Part shown: piece by piece, positions 22,008 through 33,443 of the stretch
How the letters are laid out: every line of letters starts with the position of its first letter
Numbering within the stretch: the stretch's first letter is position 1
NCBI GenBank assembly: GCA_963971225.1
Contig: OZ020267.1
Coordinates: forward strand, 154,309,920 to 154,373,919
Length of the DNA stretch: 64,000 nucleotides
Origin: Melieria omissa
Taxonomy: Eukaryota > Arthropoda > Insecta > Diptera > Ulidiidae
Reading direction: 5' to 3'
Position numbers and translations under genes: made by a program
Notes under the pieces: model-generated
Told to the model about the DNA's origin: nothing
Databases searched by the model: none
The model's input: only the letters and a program-made list of their open reading frames with translations

Positions 22008-22915
22008 TAGGGATTGCAATCCCGGACCAGTTTTATAATCCCGAAATTTTCGAAACTGAAAATCACAATCCCGGGATACCGGGATTTTTTTCAGGATTGA
22101 ATATATTACTTATATATATATTACTACTTACTTTAATCCCGGGATTTTCGGGACTGAAAATCACAATCCCGGGATCCCGGGATTTTTTTCGGGATTACAT
22201 ATAGTACTTTAAGGAACTAGTTCAGACTTTTTTTCAATCAAATAAATTATATCTATGTGTTAAATACATATTTGTATACTTAATTTAAAACTAAGAACAA
22301 AATATTTATGACAAATAAGTTAAAAACGCGTTTAACTGCCAAACCATCTGGCTACCCTGCTGAAAAAGGCATCTCTCTGGTTCAATACTAGTAGATCAAA
22401 TCGTATTATATGTAAATCTTCAAGTTTTGGCCATTCAAAATAAGTGAAATTCGGTGCGAGTAATAACTATCAATAATTCAAGTTTCGCTATAATTTTAAT
22501 TCTCAAAGGCTGATAAGTTAAACTTGCATGTTTTTAGAAAATTCTAGTTGTTTACTTTTTTTAATGGATTCATTTTTTAGGAGCGTAAGCTTGTTTACAC
22601 TTCTGATTTTGGTTACTGGCAGATTTGTACTGGAAAAGTACCAACACAGAGCTAGTTTGAACAAATTTGTAAAAAGTAGTTATACACAAACAGAGCTATT
22701 GTTGCATTAACACTTATGCAAACGTCACAGGCAATGGGCAATTTATTTTTGTGTTAAATAAGAAGGGTTGCATTTTTCGAAATCAACGTGACAAAAGCAA
22801 AAAGTAAGCTTTTTTTTGTTTCGATCCCGGGATCGGATTTTGTCAATACCGGGATTTTTCGGGACTCAAATTGTCCGGGATTTCGGGAATCACGATCCCG
22901 GGATTGCAATCCCTA
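22008..22915. mobile_element. Non-autonomous hAT element, copy 2 of CCCGGGATT family
   Basis: TAGGGATTGCAATCCCGG at the left and CCGGGATTGCAATCCCTA at the right form a perfect 18-bp inverted repeat. The flanks are ACTCGTAC at 22000-22007 and 22916-22923, an exact 8-bp target duplication. Inside both ends lie several ATCCCGGGATTT motifs, forming short hairpins. About 908 bp, no transposase frame. It is the better-preserved relative of 2980-3691 and sits only ~220 bp after the probable splice donor, so it may be inside an intron. Confidence 0.92.
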
Positions 22916-22923
22916 ACTCGTAC

Positions 22924-25900
22924 TTGTTGCAGGAATTCAATTACATTGAATAAGCTGAAAAGTGTTCGTCCTGATTTAATGTTGTGCTGCTTTGATTTCG
23001 ATCCGGAAGGGACTAGCACATCGCATATATTAAAGTAAATTTTTATAGAATTCCTTGTGTGCTGCTCTCACATTCGCATAGCCAATAAATGCGAGAACAG
23101 CTACAGCTGCGAGAAATAATCAGCTTGGAACGAATAAGTGCACCGCTCAAGGTTGCCCACTCAAAGTTTTAAACATCCAACAACAGACACGTTGCTCCGG
23201 GTCAAACTCAAGGCGGTCTCGACTCAAGGTGTGCGCTCGGTCGCTTGTTTATGTTGTCACTGAGGCGCTGTCACTGTCATTGTCGACGACATTGTGGATG
23301 CGGCCGGTGCCGTGGCCGCTTCAAGTCTACGTTGTTGTTTGCCTCACTTTCGCTTGTTTCTTGAAGGTGGCGGCAAGAGCGGCGCGCAAGGATGTTGCAC
23401 TTGACTGGCGCTGAGTATCGATTAGGGCTGCCACAGGCGCATGTCGGCCGGTTTCCGGCACTTGCAATTCCTTTGTGGAGGCGCCTCTCTGTGCATCTTC
23501 TGCTCTGCTCGGTTAGTGAATCTATTAAATTCATTCGCATTTGTCAGTTTAATTCCATTCTGACGCGCGCCCAGCTCCGGCTGCGTTCAGTCAGCGGCAA
23601 TTAAGTGCTTGAAATATTTGCCAGTCGCCTCCAAAGACATTTGGGCGGCACAAGCAAAAACCGGGCTCGTGCGCGACGCTCAGCGAAATGGAATGTTATT
23701 TATTTGGCTGCGCAGAAATGCTCGAAGACGAATCGGCGACACAGATAAGCAAATCAAAGTCGCGCACACATTGGAGCAACGCCTTAATGTATGTGTTTGT
23801 TTGTGTGTGTGAGCGTGTGAGCCATATTCGCATTGACGGCAGACGCGCTGTGAAGCGCAGCAATTTCGCATTTTGTCGACTTGCCAAGCGGGAGCGGCGC
23901 GACGCTTCAAGTGGCGCACACAAAAAGCGCAACGCGTGGTGCGGGTTTGTCTTTTTCACCAACTTGACAGCACAACTACACACACCGTCGATTTCGTATT
24001 CGTTCGAGTTTTCACAGATTGGTTGCCAAAACATTTCTGATCAAAAACGCATCAATTCATGCCACCATTTTTAAGACCAAACAGTTCTGCGTCTGTGCGC
24101 TCATGCGGCCGCCGCTCTCCACCCTGGCTACGCCCTTGACAAACACCTGACAGACGCACCAATACGCTCACACAACTAAATACATATCTATTGTATTATG
24201 CTATATTGTGTAAATGTGCACATACGCGAGTGTCAGTGTGTTGGTGTGTTGGTGTGTCCGCAACCATTGCATTCGAACGCGCGAACGCTTGGCTGGATTG
24301 TTGGCTTGAATGCATGGCTGAATGGCAACGTTGGAGAAGAAGAAGAAGAACCTTCAAAGTATGTGTATTGGTGTGAGGCCCGGAGGCAGTGCGGAGGCCA
24401 TAGACGTGTCTCCCCTGTGTGAAATTTTCAGCAGATTATGCTGACGCCTGCCGGATTTGTTCCAGCGCGTGTTTGCAGCCTCAGTGGATGTGTGTGCGTC
24501 AGCGCGTAGGTGTGCGTGTGTGTGTGTGTGCGGCGGTGCTGTGATAAATGATAAGACAACGTTTTCCGATATCCTCCTCATTTTTCTCATCTTTCTGTTG
24601 TTGTCGTGTAGCAAATCGAATAAATTAAATACAGAATAAAAAAGTTTGGCTTGAAGTTCATAGCGATTCTTAAAGTTGATTGAAGCTCGAATGAGTCGCT
24701 TGACGATTGGCTGGCAATGCTTGGAGTTTCGATCCTGAACTGCAACTTGGGGGTCTTAACTTTTCTCACGTACTTAGTACTTAATTGTACTTTCACAAAG
24801 TTAAACATGTTCAGGCATTTCCCCCTTGAAACCTTAAGCTTGCTTTCAAACAATCCCGGCATTAAAATCTCAAAATTAGCAGATAATCCATAGTGGGATA
24901 ATTGCTTATTTTATTATTATACATTATTTTCATTATAGCTGGACAACTACTAACTAGGACTGTGACTACACTCTCGCAAGCGCGCAACACACTAAATAGA
25001 ATTTTAATTAATTTAAAGTGTGCACAATTTCACACTTTGCGTCACTTTACATTGCGCCACAAAATGACCAAAAATCCGCTGGGAGTTTACTGTGCAAACT
25101 GTTTCATGCTTCGGGACGTGCGCGGAAAGCGCAACAAATTGCGATCGTAATGCGCGACCAGCGCGTTCTACAACAACAACATCGACAGAACAATGACGCG
25201 AAGCGGACAGGAAAATTGTGAGGCAATCTGGTTAAGCATTTTATTTGTGCGGAGAAATAAAAAGACCCCTCCATGAGCTCATTACTTAAGAGCAAAATTA
25301 AAAAGGGAAGATGAAGCATTATTATTGTGGGATGCATTATTTACGCAGACCGTCAGAACGCAATGCATACTCACACATTTATAAAGATGCAGGCGGACTC
25401 CATTAAGGGCTGGTGGAACTTTCTCGTAGTAATTACAGCGAAACTCAATTCAGTGCATGGCCAATAAAAACCCAGCAACATTTTTGAGTTCTGCTAATGT
25501 CTAAAGTAATCGAGAAACTCAGCTCCATCGCTTAGCTTCTGAAATAGTTACGTAAGGGATTACATTAACCCAAACATGTCATCGGAAGTAACCACTTACA
25601 TGTCATGACCTTGGAACGAGTTACATGAAGATTTCATATATAATCACGTCTAGGACATGAATTAAGTAGTGAGTTACGCAGAATCCCTTCAGTAATTGCT
25701 GAAAAATAATGAAATATACAACCATCTTTTTTCAATGGTTTTTTGTTAGTAAAAATCCATTTTATTTAACGAAAAACAAATATCGAAAAAAGTAAAAATA
25801 TTTATTAAACAAGGATTGTAAAATCAATAAAATGCTTATAAATTATGCATTTACTATATAGGTTAATTTTTAAGTAACACCCTTAAAACAAAGCTGGACT

Positions 25901-26069
25901 CTTTAGCTTTCCTTGCCTTGACCGTCTTTCTACTTAATCTTCTTCCCTGAACGTTTTCCGACAATTCTTCCCACCTAGGACCATACGACAATTAAAAGAA
26001 AGCCTCGTTGCTTCCTTTAACTGCTTCTGAAAAAAAAATAAACCGAATAGTGAAAATATAGTAGTTTAC
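22924..26069. other. Non-coding stretch, no gene recognised
   Basis: The segment contains GT-rich tracts (23790-23815, 24215-24260, 24510-24535) and ordinary AT-rich DNA. A weak inverted pair (TAAGGGATTACATTAACC near 25555 and GTTACGCAGAATCCCTTC near 25673) could mark a ~140-bp MITE. No coding feature is supported. Confidence 0.5.
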
Positions 26070-26074
26070 TTACC

Positions 26075-26455
26075 AAATAATACCGTAACGATGAGGTATC
26101 CTGTCACTGCGCTATGCATGAAAGCTTTTACGGGCATACTTTAGAGTACTGCAGACTTGCTATAATTTCGATATGGCAAGGATAGTAATGGGATGTGCGA
26201 GAACGATCGAGAGATAGTCCAATTGGAATGTGCGAGAACAATCGGCGCGAAGGCAGCCGGGTGCAGCGCAGAGGACGAGTTTTATTTGAGCAAGTAAAGG
26301 GAAAACATGCAATAGTCCGATAAGTAGTAGCAAAGTGTAAATTTTTAAATAAAGTGATTGCTAGTTTTGGAATGTGTTTTGCGTTGGGTAATTGAAGTGT
26401 TTTATTTTTCAAGCACAATCCAGAGACGAACTAAAGAACAAATTTTCGTAACAAT
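26075..26455 (-). repeat. LTR-like dispersed repeat, copy C
   Basis: On the minus strand it starts TGTTACGAAAATTTG (26455 downward). It continues through AACACTTCAATTACC, the ACTTTATTTAAAAATTTACAC block, CTCTGCGCTGCACCC, GTTCTCGCACA (twice), CTTGCCATATCGAAATTATA and a 3' part CAGGATACCTCATCGTTACG. Block order matches copies A and D. The TATA-box segment seen in A and D is missing here, apparently by a small deletion. Confidence 0.5.
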
Positions 26456-29400
26456 ACTGAGATCTGCTTCTTGTTTTTCTGCAACCTGTAATATTCAATA
26501 ACTCTATGAAGCATTGGTGAGAAGGACTGAATGAATCCCCCCCAAAATTTTTTTAAATAATTTTCCACTACTTTCCTCATATTCGTTGTATTTTGTAACC
26601 TTTTCTTATAATGTATTAGTTATGATTTAGTTGTCCTAACGATTTTATTCTCTTCAAACTGTCACACGCGAATGACTACACGCATGCTTCAGCAGGACCT
26701 GTCTTAAATTTAGTTGATTGCTGCGTCAATTGCAAATAAAATGTATTTTTCAAGTTTACACAGTACTTGTAAGTGAAGAAATAATTCACATATATTTGAC
26801 AGCATTCCCCCATGCATTACAAGTAGACGAAAGAATAATCTAGAATGACCCATAATCGATTAAATAAACTGCTAGCCATTGCTCTGGCATTTCTGTAATG
26901 CCTTATGTAAGCGGTTACCATCGCAAGGGGTTAAAAAACCGTCACAATTTTTGCTGGGAAAGAACAACAGACAACAAAACCAAACCATAGAAACACAATT
27001 ACCTACAAGAAGTGATATGCTGGTGCCGGCCCGAGACCGACCCACCATCACACACACATACGCACACACACTTAAAACCCAATTGTGCTTGCAACTTGGG
27101 ATTCTGCAGTCGTTGCAGGCACTATCCGCCTTTCATTAGGAGCAGCTTTGTGTGTATGTGTTGGTATGCCGACGCAACAGTTGCTTTCAATTAACCAACA
27201 TGCACACACTCACACACGTACACTGGCGTGTCTAATGGGGTAGCACACCAACAAACGCCAGTGAAATAAATTAGGCGCACCGGCACAAAATGCCAGAGTT
27301 TCCAAGTAAGTGGAAAGTTGAGGCGTTTCGGAAGCGAAAGCGCGCATCACAGAGGAAAAGAAAAGTCTTCGATGCGTTGGCAACAGTTCGAGTAATCTTT
27401 GATTCTTAAATGCTCTGCCGTTGCCACAACGCTCTGCCACATAGCATCACCGCTGTCAGTGGTACAGCCAAGCGTCATTGCCAGCCTTGCTTTGACTGCA
27501 CTGCAAGTCAGGTCAGCACAGGCGGCGCTGAAATCAGATTGAACGCAACCGGCACGCGCCACAAACGAGTTGTAATGCAACAACTGTTTTTCCTCTGCAA
27601 CAGTTAGCAGCGTCATCAGCAAAAACGTCGCTGTCGAAATGCATCGAGTGCGGTCAAGCCGCGCGGAAGTTCCAGCTGTCTGAGAATCGGCAGTGGTAAA
27701 AGAAAATCCACGCACAACACACACCGAGATCTAGTAGAGCGAGAGTAGATAGGTTGGGGAAACGGGGCAGTGACTTTGTAATTTCTTTTAACCGAGAGAA
27801 AGCTTTCGAAGGCCCTCGGTCCGAATGGTTTATACAGTAATTTTTTTATCGATATACGAATGAGTATTCTCTGAGATATATCTATGTGCGTGAGTGTGAA
27901 TGTGAGTGTAAATGTGGCCGTGTTTGTTTGATTGGCTTTTGCGCGCTCAATTTGAAAGTCAAACAGCGAATTTCACACTCGCATTCACAACAGTATCGTT
28001 CTTTGCTGTCTCTTTCCCTCTGCAGACATCATTCAGCTGGAGATCTGGTCAGATTTTATTAGATGTTTGTTCAATTGTAGCACGAGTGCGGGTTCAACAC
28101 CCACTCACATTTTCACACACACATACACAGCAACGCCACGCTTACTCTGATTTTCTGGAGCAAAAGGCAGACACTAGTTGCGTCCAGCTGCGAGGATCGG
28201 GTCTCAACTGGGGAGACCCATAGTTCAGCTGCTTCAGTGGATCTGCCGCACCACTCACAGCTGCACTGTCAGCCGCCGCTCCGCCATTGCAGTGTTGCCA
28301 CTCACACTCAAAGTTTATTGCCCAAAGCGTCTGCTCGCAGCTCAACACACTTTCAACAGCTCGACACGTCTGTCATGACTGCCAACGCGGTCACACGTGC
28401 AACAAGGCCACAGTGCAGCCGTTGTTGCAGTCTCTCTGCAACTGATTTATTTCCATTTCGATAGTTTCAGGTGAATTTCGCCCTCTCGCCATTTTCTCAT
28501 GAAATCGTCTTTGTTTTTGTTTTTATTGTTGTGTTTGCGGCGATTTGCACGTTGCAACTTTTAATGCTGGTTTGTCTTCTTCTTCTTTTCTCAACCTGTT
28601 GGCCTCTGCTGGCCAGCATCACGTCTCTCAAGTTTATTGTAGTTGATGGCAGCGTCGCATTTGCTGCTCCTGCAGTCAACCGACGGTTTATCGATTTTGC
28701 GCGCATTTGCCAAAATTAAAACGGATGGCGTACGTTGCTCTGCATGCGGCACTGCAGATTGGAGCGATGTGGCCGGTTGCGCTGTTCATCGCTTATCGAT
28801 TTTAGTGTCCCCAGCCGGCGGTCGTTTTGGCTTTTCGCATTTGGAGCTGCAACGAGGGCGGAAGGAGTGAATGGCTGACTGCGTAAGGGCAACGTGTTGA
28901 ATTCGCCAGCGCTATTTTTGGTTTTGTGTGTGTGTGTGTGAGTGCACTGAAGTGTCTGCAACGGCGAGGAAATGAAAATTGCAAATTCACTGTGAACGGC
29001 CGATGAGTAAAATATTCGGCCAAGTGTTGGCACTGCTTCTGCACAAACAAATATTTTGTTTAGTTATTCATAACTTTTTATGAATAGCCGCAATGAAATT
29101 TTCACAGCTGTGTCAGCTTCAAGTTTACAATAGCATATCTAATGTGTCGTATTTTTTACGCATAGAGGTGTAGAATTCCGCAAAAGTTGTCACATTTAAG
29201 GCCCAAAATGTGATATTTGCTGCTGAATTAAATTTCGCGCCGAATGCTCGAATTTCTGCACATCTGAGCGACCATTGGGCAGCTGGAATGATTACAGTTT
29301 CCGCAACGAAAATAAAACTTTGCGAAATTGTAAGCGATGGCTGTCGAGTGCTGCCCGGCCGTCAAGCTGCCTAAGCAGACGTGAAATGCATGGACTCCGA

Positions 29401-31412
29401 GCTAATGGAGCGCACGGGATTTGGCCAGAAATCCGATCTGGCAGTGTTATGAGTATTTATGTGTGTTTGTGTGCGTGTTTCGGCCTGCGTGTGTGGCACA
29501 TATGCCACGCAGTCGGTGTGTGAGTGTGTTCGTGTCTCTGTTAGAATTATGACCCGCAGTCAGACTGGACGCTGGCACCACTGAGATTAAAATTAATGTT
29601 AACAACAATCACAACAACCACGAAAACTATACTCGAGCGGACCATGAGCACAGCAAGTGTGACAACGCGCAACAATAAAAATATTTTGACATGTCAATAA
29701 TGGCCGCAGGGGAATTTCATTCATGGCTTGTTGGCCATTCAGCCTTTCACTCCCGCAACCCAACTTTCAAAGTCCGGCGGCCCACTATTGTTGTTGGCAC
29801 ATGTTGGCTGTTGGGGGACAAAACAAGACTCACAGTGAAAATCCTCGAGGCGAAGGTGGATTGTTCCGAGAGTTGAGAGATGGACGATGCAGGGTTAGAG
29901 ACGAAGCGGCGCAGCGCTCAAAATTAGACAATTTCAATTCAGCCGATTAATAAAACCAACTTTAATCGAAACACAAAGCAACAACACTAGAGCCAAAAGT
30001 TGTCTCCCCGTTGCGACTGCCGAATGACAAAGTTGGCGAAAAGTTGTCTAGGCGCAAAAGTGTTGGATGAAATTATCAAAAATGTTCTAATTGTGCCGGT
30101 AAATGGCAAAAGTTTTGGAGCATCCCTTTGTTGTTGCCATTACAATTGTTGCTGCAAACATGTCAGTGTTTCGTAAATGTTTCACTGATGGTTTTAGTGC
30201 GGTCGATGTTGTGGGGGTTGTTGCCATTCGGTGTGCTCCCTGAATAAAGTTTCAAAAGTATGTTTTCCCATTTGAGCAACACTTGACACTGCGTTGAATG
30301 AAACGTAAGCACCAAAGGAAGGGAAGGAAGAAAGGGGCGAACATGAACAGATTGCTTGAAGAGCCGAAATGAGAAGGTTTTCATAACTTGAAACTGTTGT
30401 GTAGTGTCAAGTGTCAACACGCTTTCTGCCGCTGTGTGGTGGAACCCACATTTGTACTAAAGCCCACATCGAGCAGAAGAGTAAGACGACCTGCAATTAG
30501 ACACCAATTCTAGACACACATTTGCTAAGCACTTATTGGGCGATTACTTTCCGTCCGTAGGCAATGTGTGTGTGCGAGTCAAGAGATGCCAGACGCCAAG
30601 TGGAGCACGAGACATGCTCCACCTGTGGCCCTGCAACAATTTCTGCTCACACATTTTTACCATTGTTGTTCTATTTTTGTATTAAGCTTTCGTTACATGA
30701 TTTAATTTCCCTAGAGGAAAAAATGCGTTGTGTTTTCTACGAAAGAAGTTTTACGGAAACTTTTCATAGCCTGCGGAGAAAGCAGCCGCCGAAACGAGAA
30801 GCGGTTTTACCTATAGTTGGTTTTGGTATTTGGTGGTTTTTGTTCAACGCTTTTGCACATCAATGTCAATGTCAATGTTGTCAAAATTAAAGGTTCTAAA
30901 ATAAACGAAACAGCTGAGGAATGAACGGCTCTAAAATGCTGAATAGAATGACGAGTAGTTAACACTGCATATATCGCACACGCACTACAAAAGTGACACA
31001 ACTCAAAATTTTTCATTTTCGGGTTTATGTGTTAATACTGTGCATAATGCATAACATAAATCTACCAATCAGCAAAAGCTCAGTATATTTTGTTGTTGTT
31101 AACTGTTGCGAAACAGTTAACAGTTAAGTTACAGTTAGGTCTCTCTTCATGTCAGAAGTTTGATGCTATTTGATCGCTGCAGCTCAATGCAAAAGAGTCC
31201 TAACTCAAATTGTGTCACTTTTGACGAAATACATTTTTGTTAAAGTGAATTTTAAGCAAAATTCTGACAATTTTTGTATATATTTTTAATTATTACATTT
31301 AATTATGCATTTTCAGAATTTTTTTTCAACTTTTTAACTGTCATTTATAATTATTAAATTCAGAAAAAATGGCATAACTTGTAATAATTCGGTAATTATT
31401 GAATTAAAATAC
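26456..31412. other. Large non-coding stretch, no gene recognised
   Basis: About 5 kb with scattered CA/GT microsatellites (27050-27070, 28925-28940, 29520 region). A TTAA next to GCAAGGGG at 26922-26933 looks like another lone piggyBac-type end. Open frames are short and overlap on both strands. Confidence 0.5.
31098..31121. repeat. Short perfect hairpin GTTAACTGTT/AACAGTTAAC with flanking CAGTTA copies
   Basis: Ten-base perfect arms surround GCGA. CAGTTA recurs immediately downstream (31115, 31121 and 31132 regions), so several copies of a YAACNG-type motif, the known Myb core, are packed into ~45 bp. A regulatory role is inference. Confidence 0.4.
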
Positions 31413-31765
31413 GGTTACGAAAATTCCAAGGTTCGTTTTGATTGTGTTTGAAAATAAAACAACTTCAATTATCTGGTATCTACACTTGTTACCACTTTGC
31501 TTGCTCAACACAGACTCGACCCCTTGCGCTGCAACTGCTGCTCTTATACTAGTTTTCTTATCGCGCCGAAGTTTCTTGAAACTTCCAGTTGGAAAGCGCT
31601 CGACCATTCTCGCACAGCCCATTTCTTCGAGAACCATCCTTGCCATATCGGACTATACCAAGCGAATTATACCAAATTTGCCGTACTTCAAAGTGCAAGC
31701 CTAAAAGTATGCTAGGAAAAGCGTTCATGCACAGCACAGAGTGCCTCTTCGTTTCAATATCATCA
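31413..31765 (+). repeat. LTR-like dispersed repeat, copy D
   Basis: Starts near GTTACGAAAATTCC and carries AACAACTTCAATTATC, TACACTTGTTACCACTTTG, CCCCTTGCGCTGCAACTG, TATA-like CTCTTATACTAG, TATCGCGCCGAAG, CATTCTCGCACAGCCCAT, CATCCTTGCCATATCGGA and, at the 3' end, CACAGAGTGCCTCTTCG. The block order is the same as in copies A and C but on the plus strand. A solo LTR is the best explanation; there are no internal genes. Confidence 0.55.
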
Positions 31766-32088
31766 AAACAGTCACAACTCAAAATTTTGAATTTTCTAGT
31801 GTAATATAAAAAAAAAATTCTTGCAACTTATAAAGCATAATCTGTAAGGATTTTCTACTAAACGGTTTATAAGTTATTTAACCCTTGTGTGCCCACCCAG
31901 GTCTGGCCAGACCATATTGAACTTTGGGTCCACTTTTAGTAAGGTTGTAGTAAAGCTATTGGGTTCATATTTAATGATATCCTCAACTGATCCTTTCTAA
32001 GCACAAAAACCAATACATGAACAAAATTTTTACAAAAACAAGGCGAGAATCGTGCAAAACGTATTTATACCCCTTAGTTGAACCCCCT

Positions 32089-32106
32089 ATGGTCTGGCCA
32101 GACCAT
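32089..32106. repeat. Palindrome ATGGTCTGGCCAGACCAT
   Basis: Perfect 18-bp palindrome, second of three in the element at 31878-33443, about 210 bp from its left end. Confidence 0.85.
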
Positions 32107-33375
32107 GGTGTATTTTCATACAAAGTTGCCTGTTATTTTCAGTTTTTTTTTTATTTTCGGTGTAATTAGTGTCAGAATTGTTTATAAAAATTTTTTGTCG
32201 TTTGTTCCTTATTCAGTTATCTACGGAGCATAGGGCTGCAACTAGCTTTTACCATCTGACCCGATTTGAAGCACTTTTTTCGTGCCATCTCGTTAATAGT
32301 GACATGAGTTAGCTAGCGCAAAATGTACCTGGTCCAAATGTTTTTCACTCGCCCTGGCTTTTATTTTCTTTTAGATTAGTAAATTATAATTTTTGTTAGA
32401 AAACAATGTCTGAACACATTCAAAATTAATATTTATCCATTGTATTCGCTGTTATATTCGTGTTTTTGGTGTCAACTTAATTACATTTCTGAAGCGAAGG
32501 AAGTATTTGTGCTCTTTTCGTGTCTGATTTTAACCAATTGGATTGTATGTTTTCTGTGACAGAGATTGAAGGAAGAGATTGAAGGCAAATGCTATTTCGA
32601 GGATAACGTGTACATTATTTTTGAACTTCAACGCTGGGGTAACATCAGAGACAGGCAAATAATTCTCGCAATTGGCTCATTGAATGAATACGTAGTTCTG
32701 TGGGATAATTGAATGAACCACCTCACTTTTTAAAGTTTATGGAGGATTCATTTGTTGCTGGAGGTATCAGACCAGTTCAGCATGAACAGTAACGTGTTGA
32801 GTATGTTATGATTGAACGGAATGTTTTAGAAGATATTTTGTCTTATTGACAGCTAATAGTTCGCAGTGTTGTGTATTAGTTAGCTTCCTTTTCGACTTCA
32901 AAGCACAATTGTCAATAGTGAAAGGAATCTAGAAATAAAAATGTGTTCGATATATCAAAACACGATTTGTATATGTCCAATATAAAATCTCAATGTGTTT
33001 GAGTCATTATACTGCATTATACCCCTGCAACCACTGCATTGGTGAAGCAGTTGAGGCAAATCCATAACAACGTATTTTACGTTTTTAATTTTTTTCCTTA
33101 CTATCGTATATTTTTAATTTCAAAATTTATTTATTGAAGTTGAAATTCGCTGTGTATTTTATAAATCAAGCATAATTTTACCTTTTTACCTAAATAAAAA
33201 GTAAATAAGCAACAGAAATTATTGTATTCACACTTTCTTGTTTTTTTTGACATGCCTACACACACAAACATACGCAGACAAACACCCACACATACTAAGA
33301 TATATATAAACTCATCAACAAAAATATAAAAAAATATATTAACCAGCACAATCCTCGAATATCCTCTTTTTTGCA

Positions 33376-33397
33376 CCATGGTCTGGCCAGACCATGG
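33376..33397. repeat. 22-bp perfect palindrome near right end of TTAA element
   Basis: GGTCTGGCCAGACC extended to CCAT...ATGG on both sides, about 45 bp inside the right TTAA. It is the longest of the three palindromes. Confidence 0.85.
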
Positions 33398-33443
33398 GGG
33401 GTTCAAGTATGAGGTTTTAAGTGGGTGCGCACACAAGAGTTAA

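Larger units (their letters stand above)
31878..33443. mobile_element. TTAA-flanked element with GGTCTGGCCAGACC palindromes
   Basis: TTAA at 31878-31881 and 33440-33443. The inverted ends are CCCTTGTGTGCCCACCCA (left) and CTCTTGTGTGCGCACCCA (right, read inward), 16 of 18 identical. Three copies of GGTCTGGCCAGACC sit inside the ends: 31900-31913, within 32089-32106, and within 33376-33397. The 1566-bp interior is AT-rich and has no intact frame. A region around 32590-32830 has short protein-like stretches that may be a worn transposase, but I could not match them. Ends and TTAA duplication indicate a piggyBac-type element. Confidence 0.8.

Noticed and set aside
25553..25692. Weak inverted pair around AAGGGATT/AATCCCTT
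   Set aside because: Only about eight bases match cleanly and there is no target duplication.
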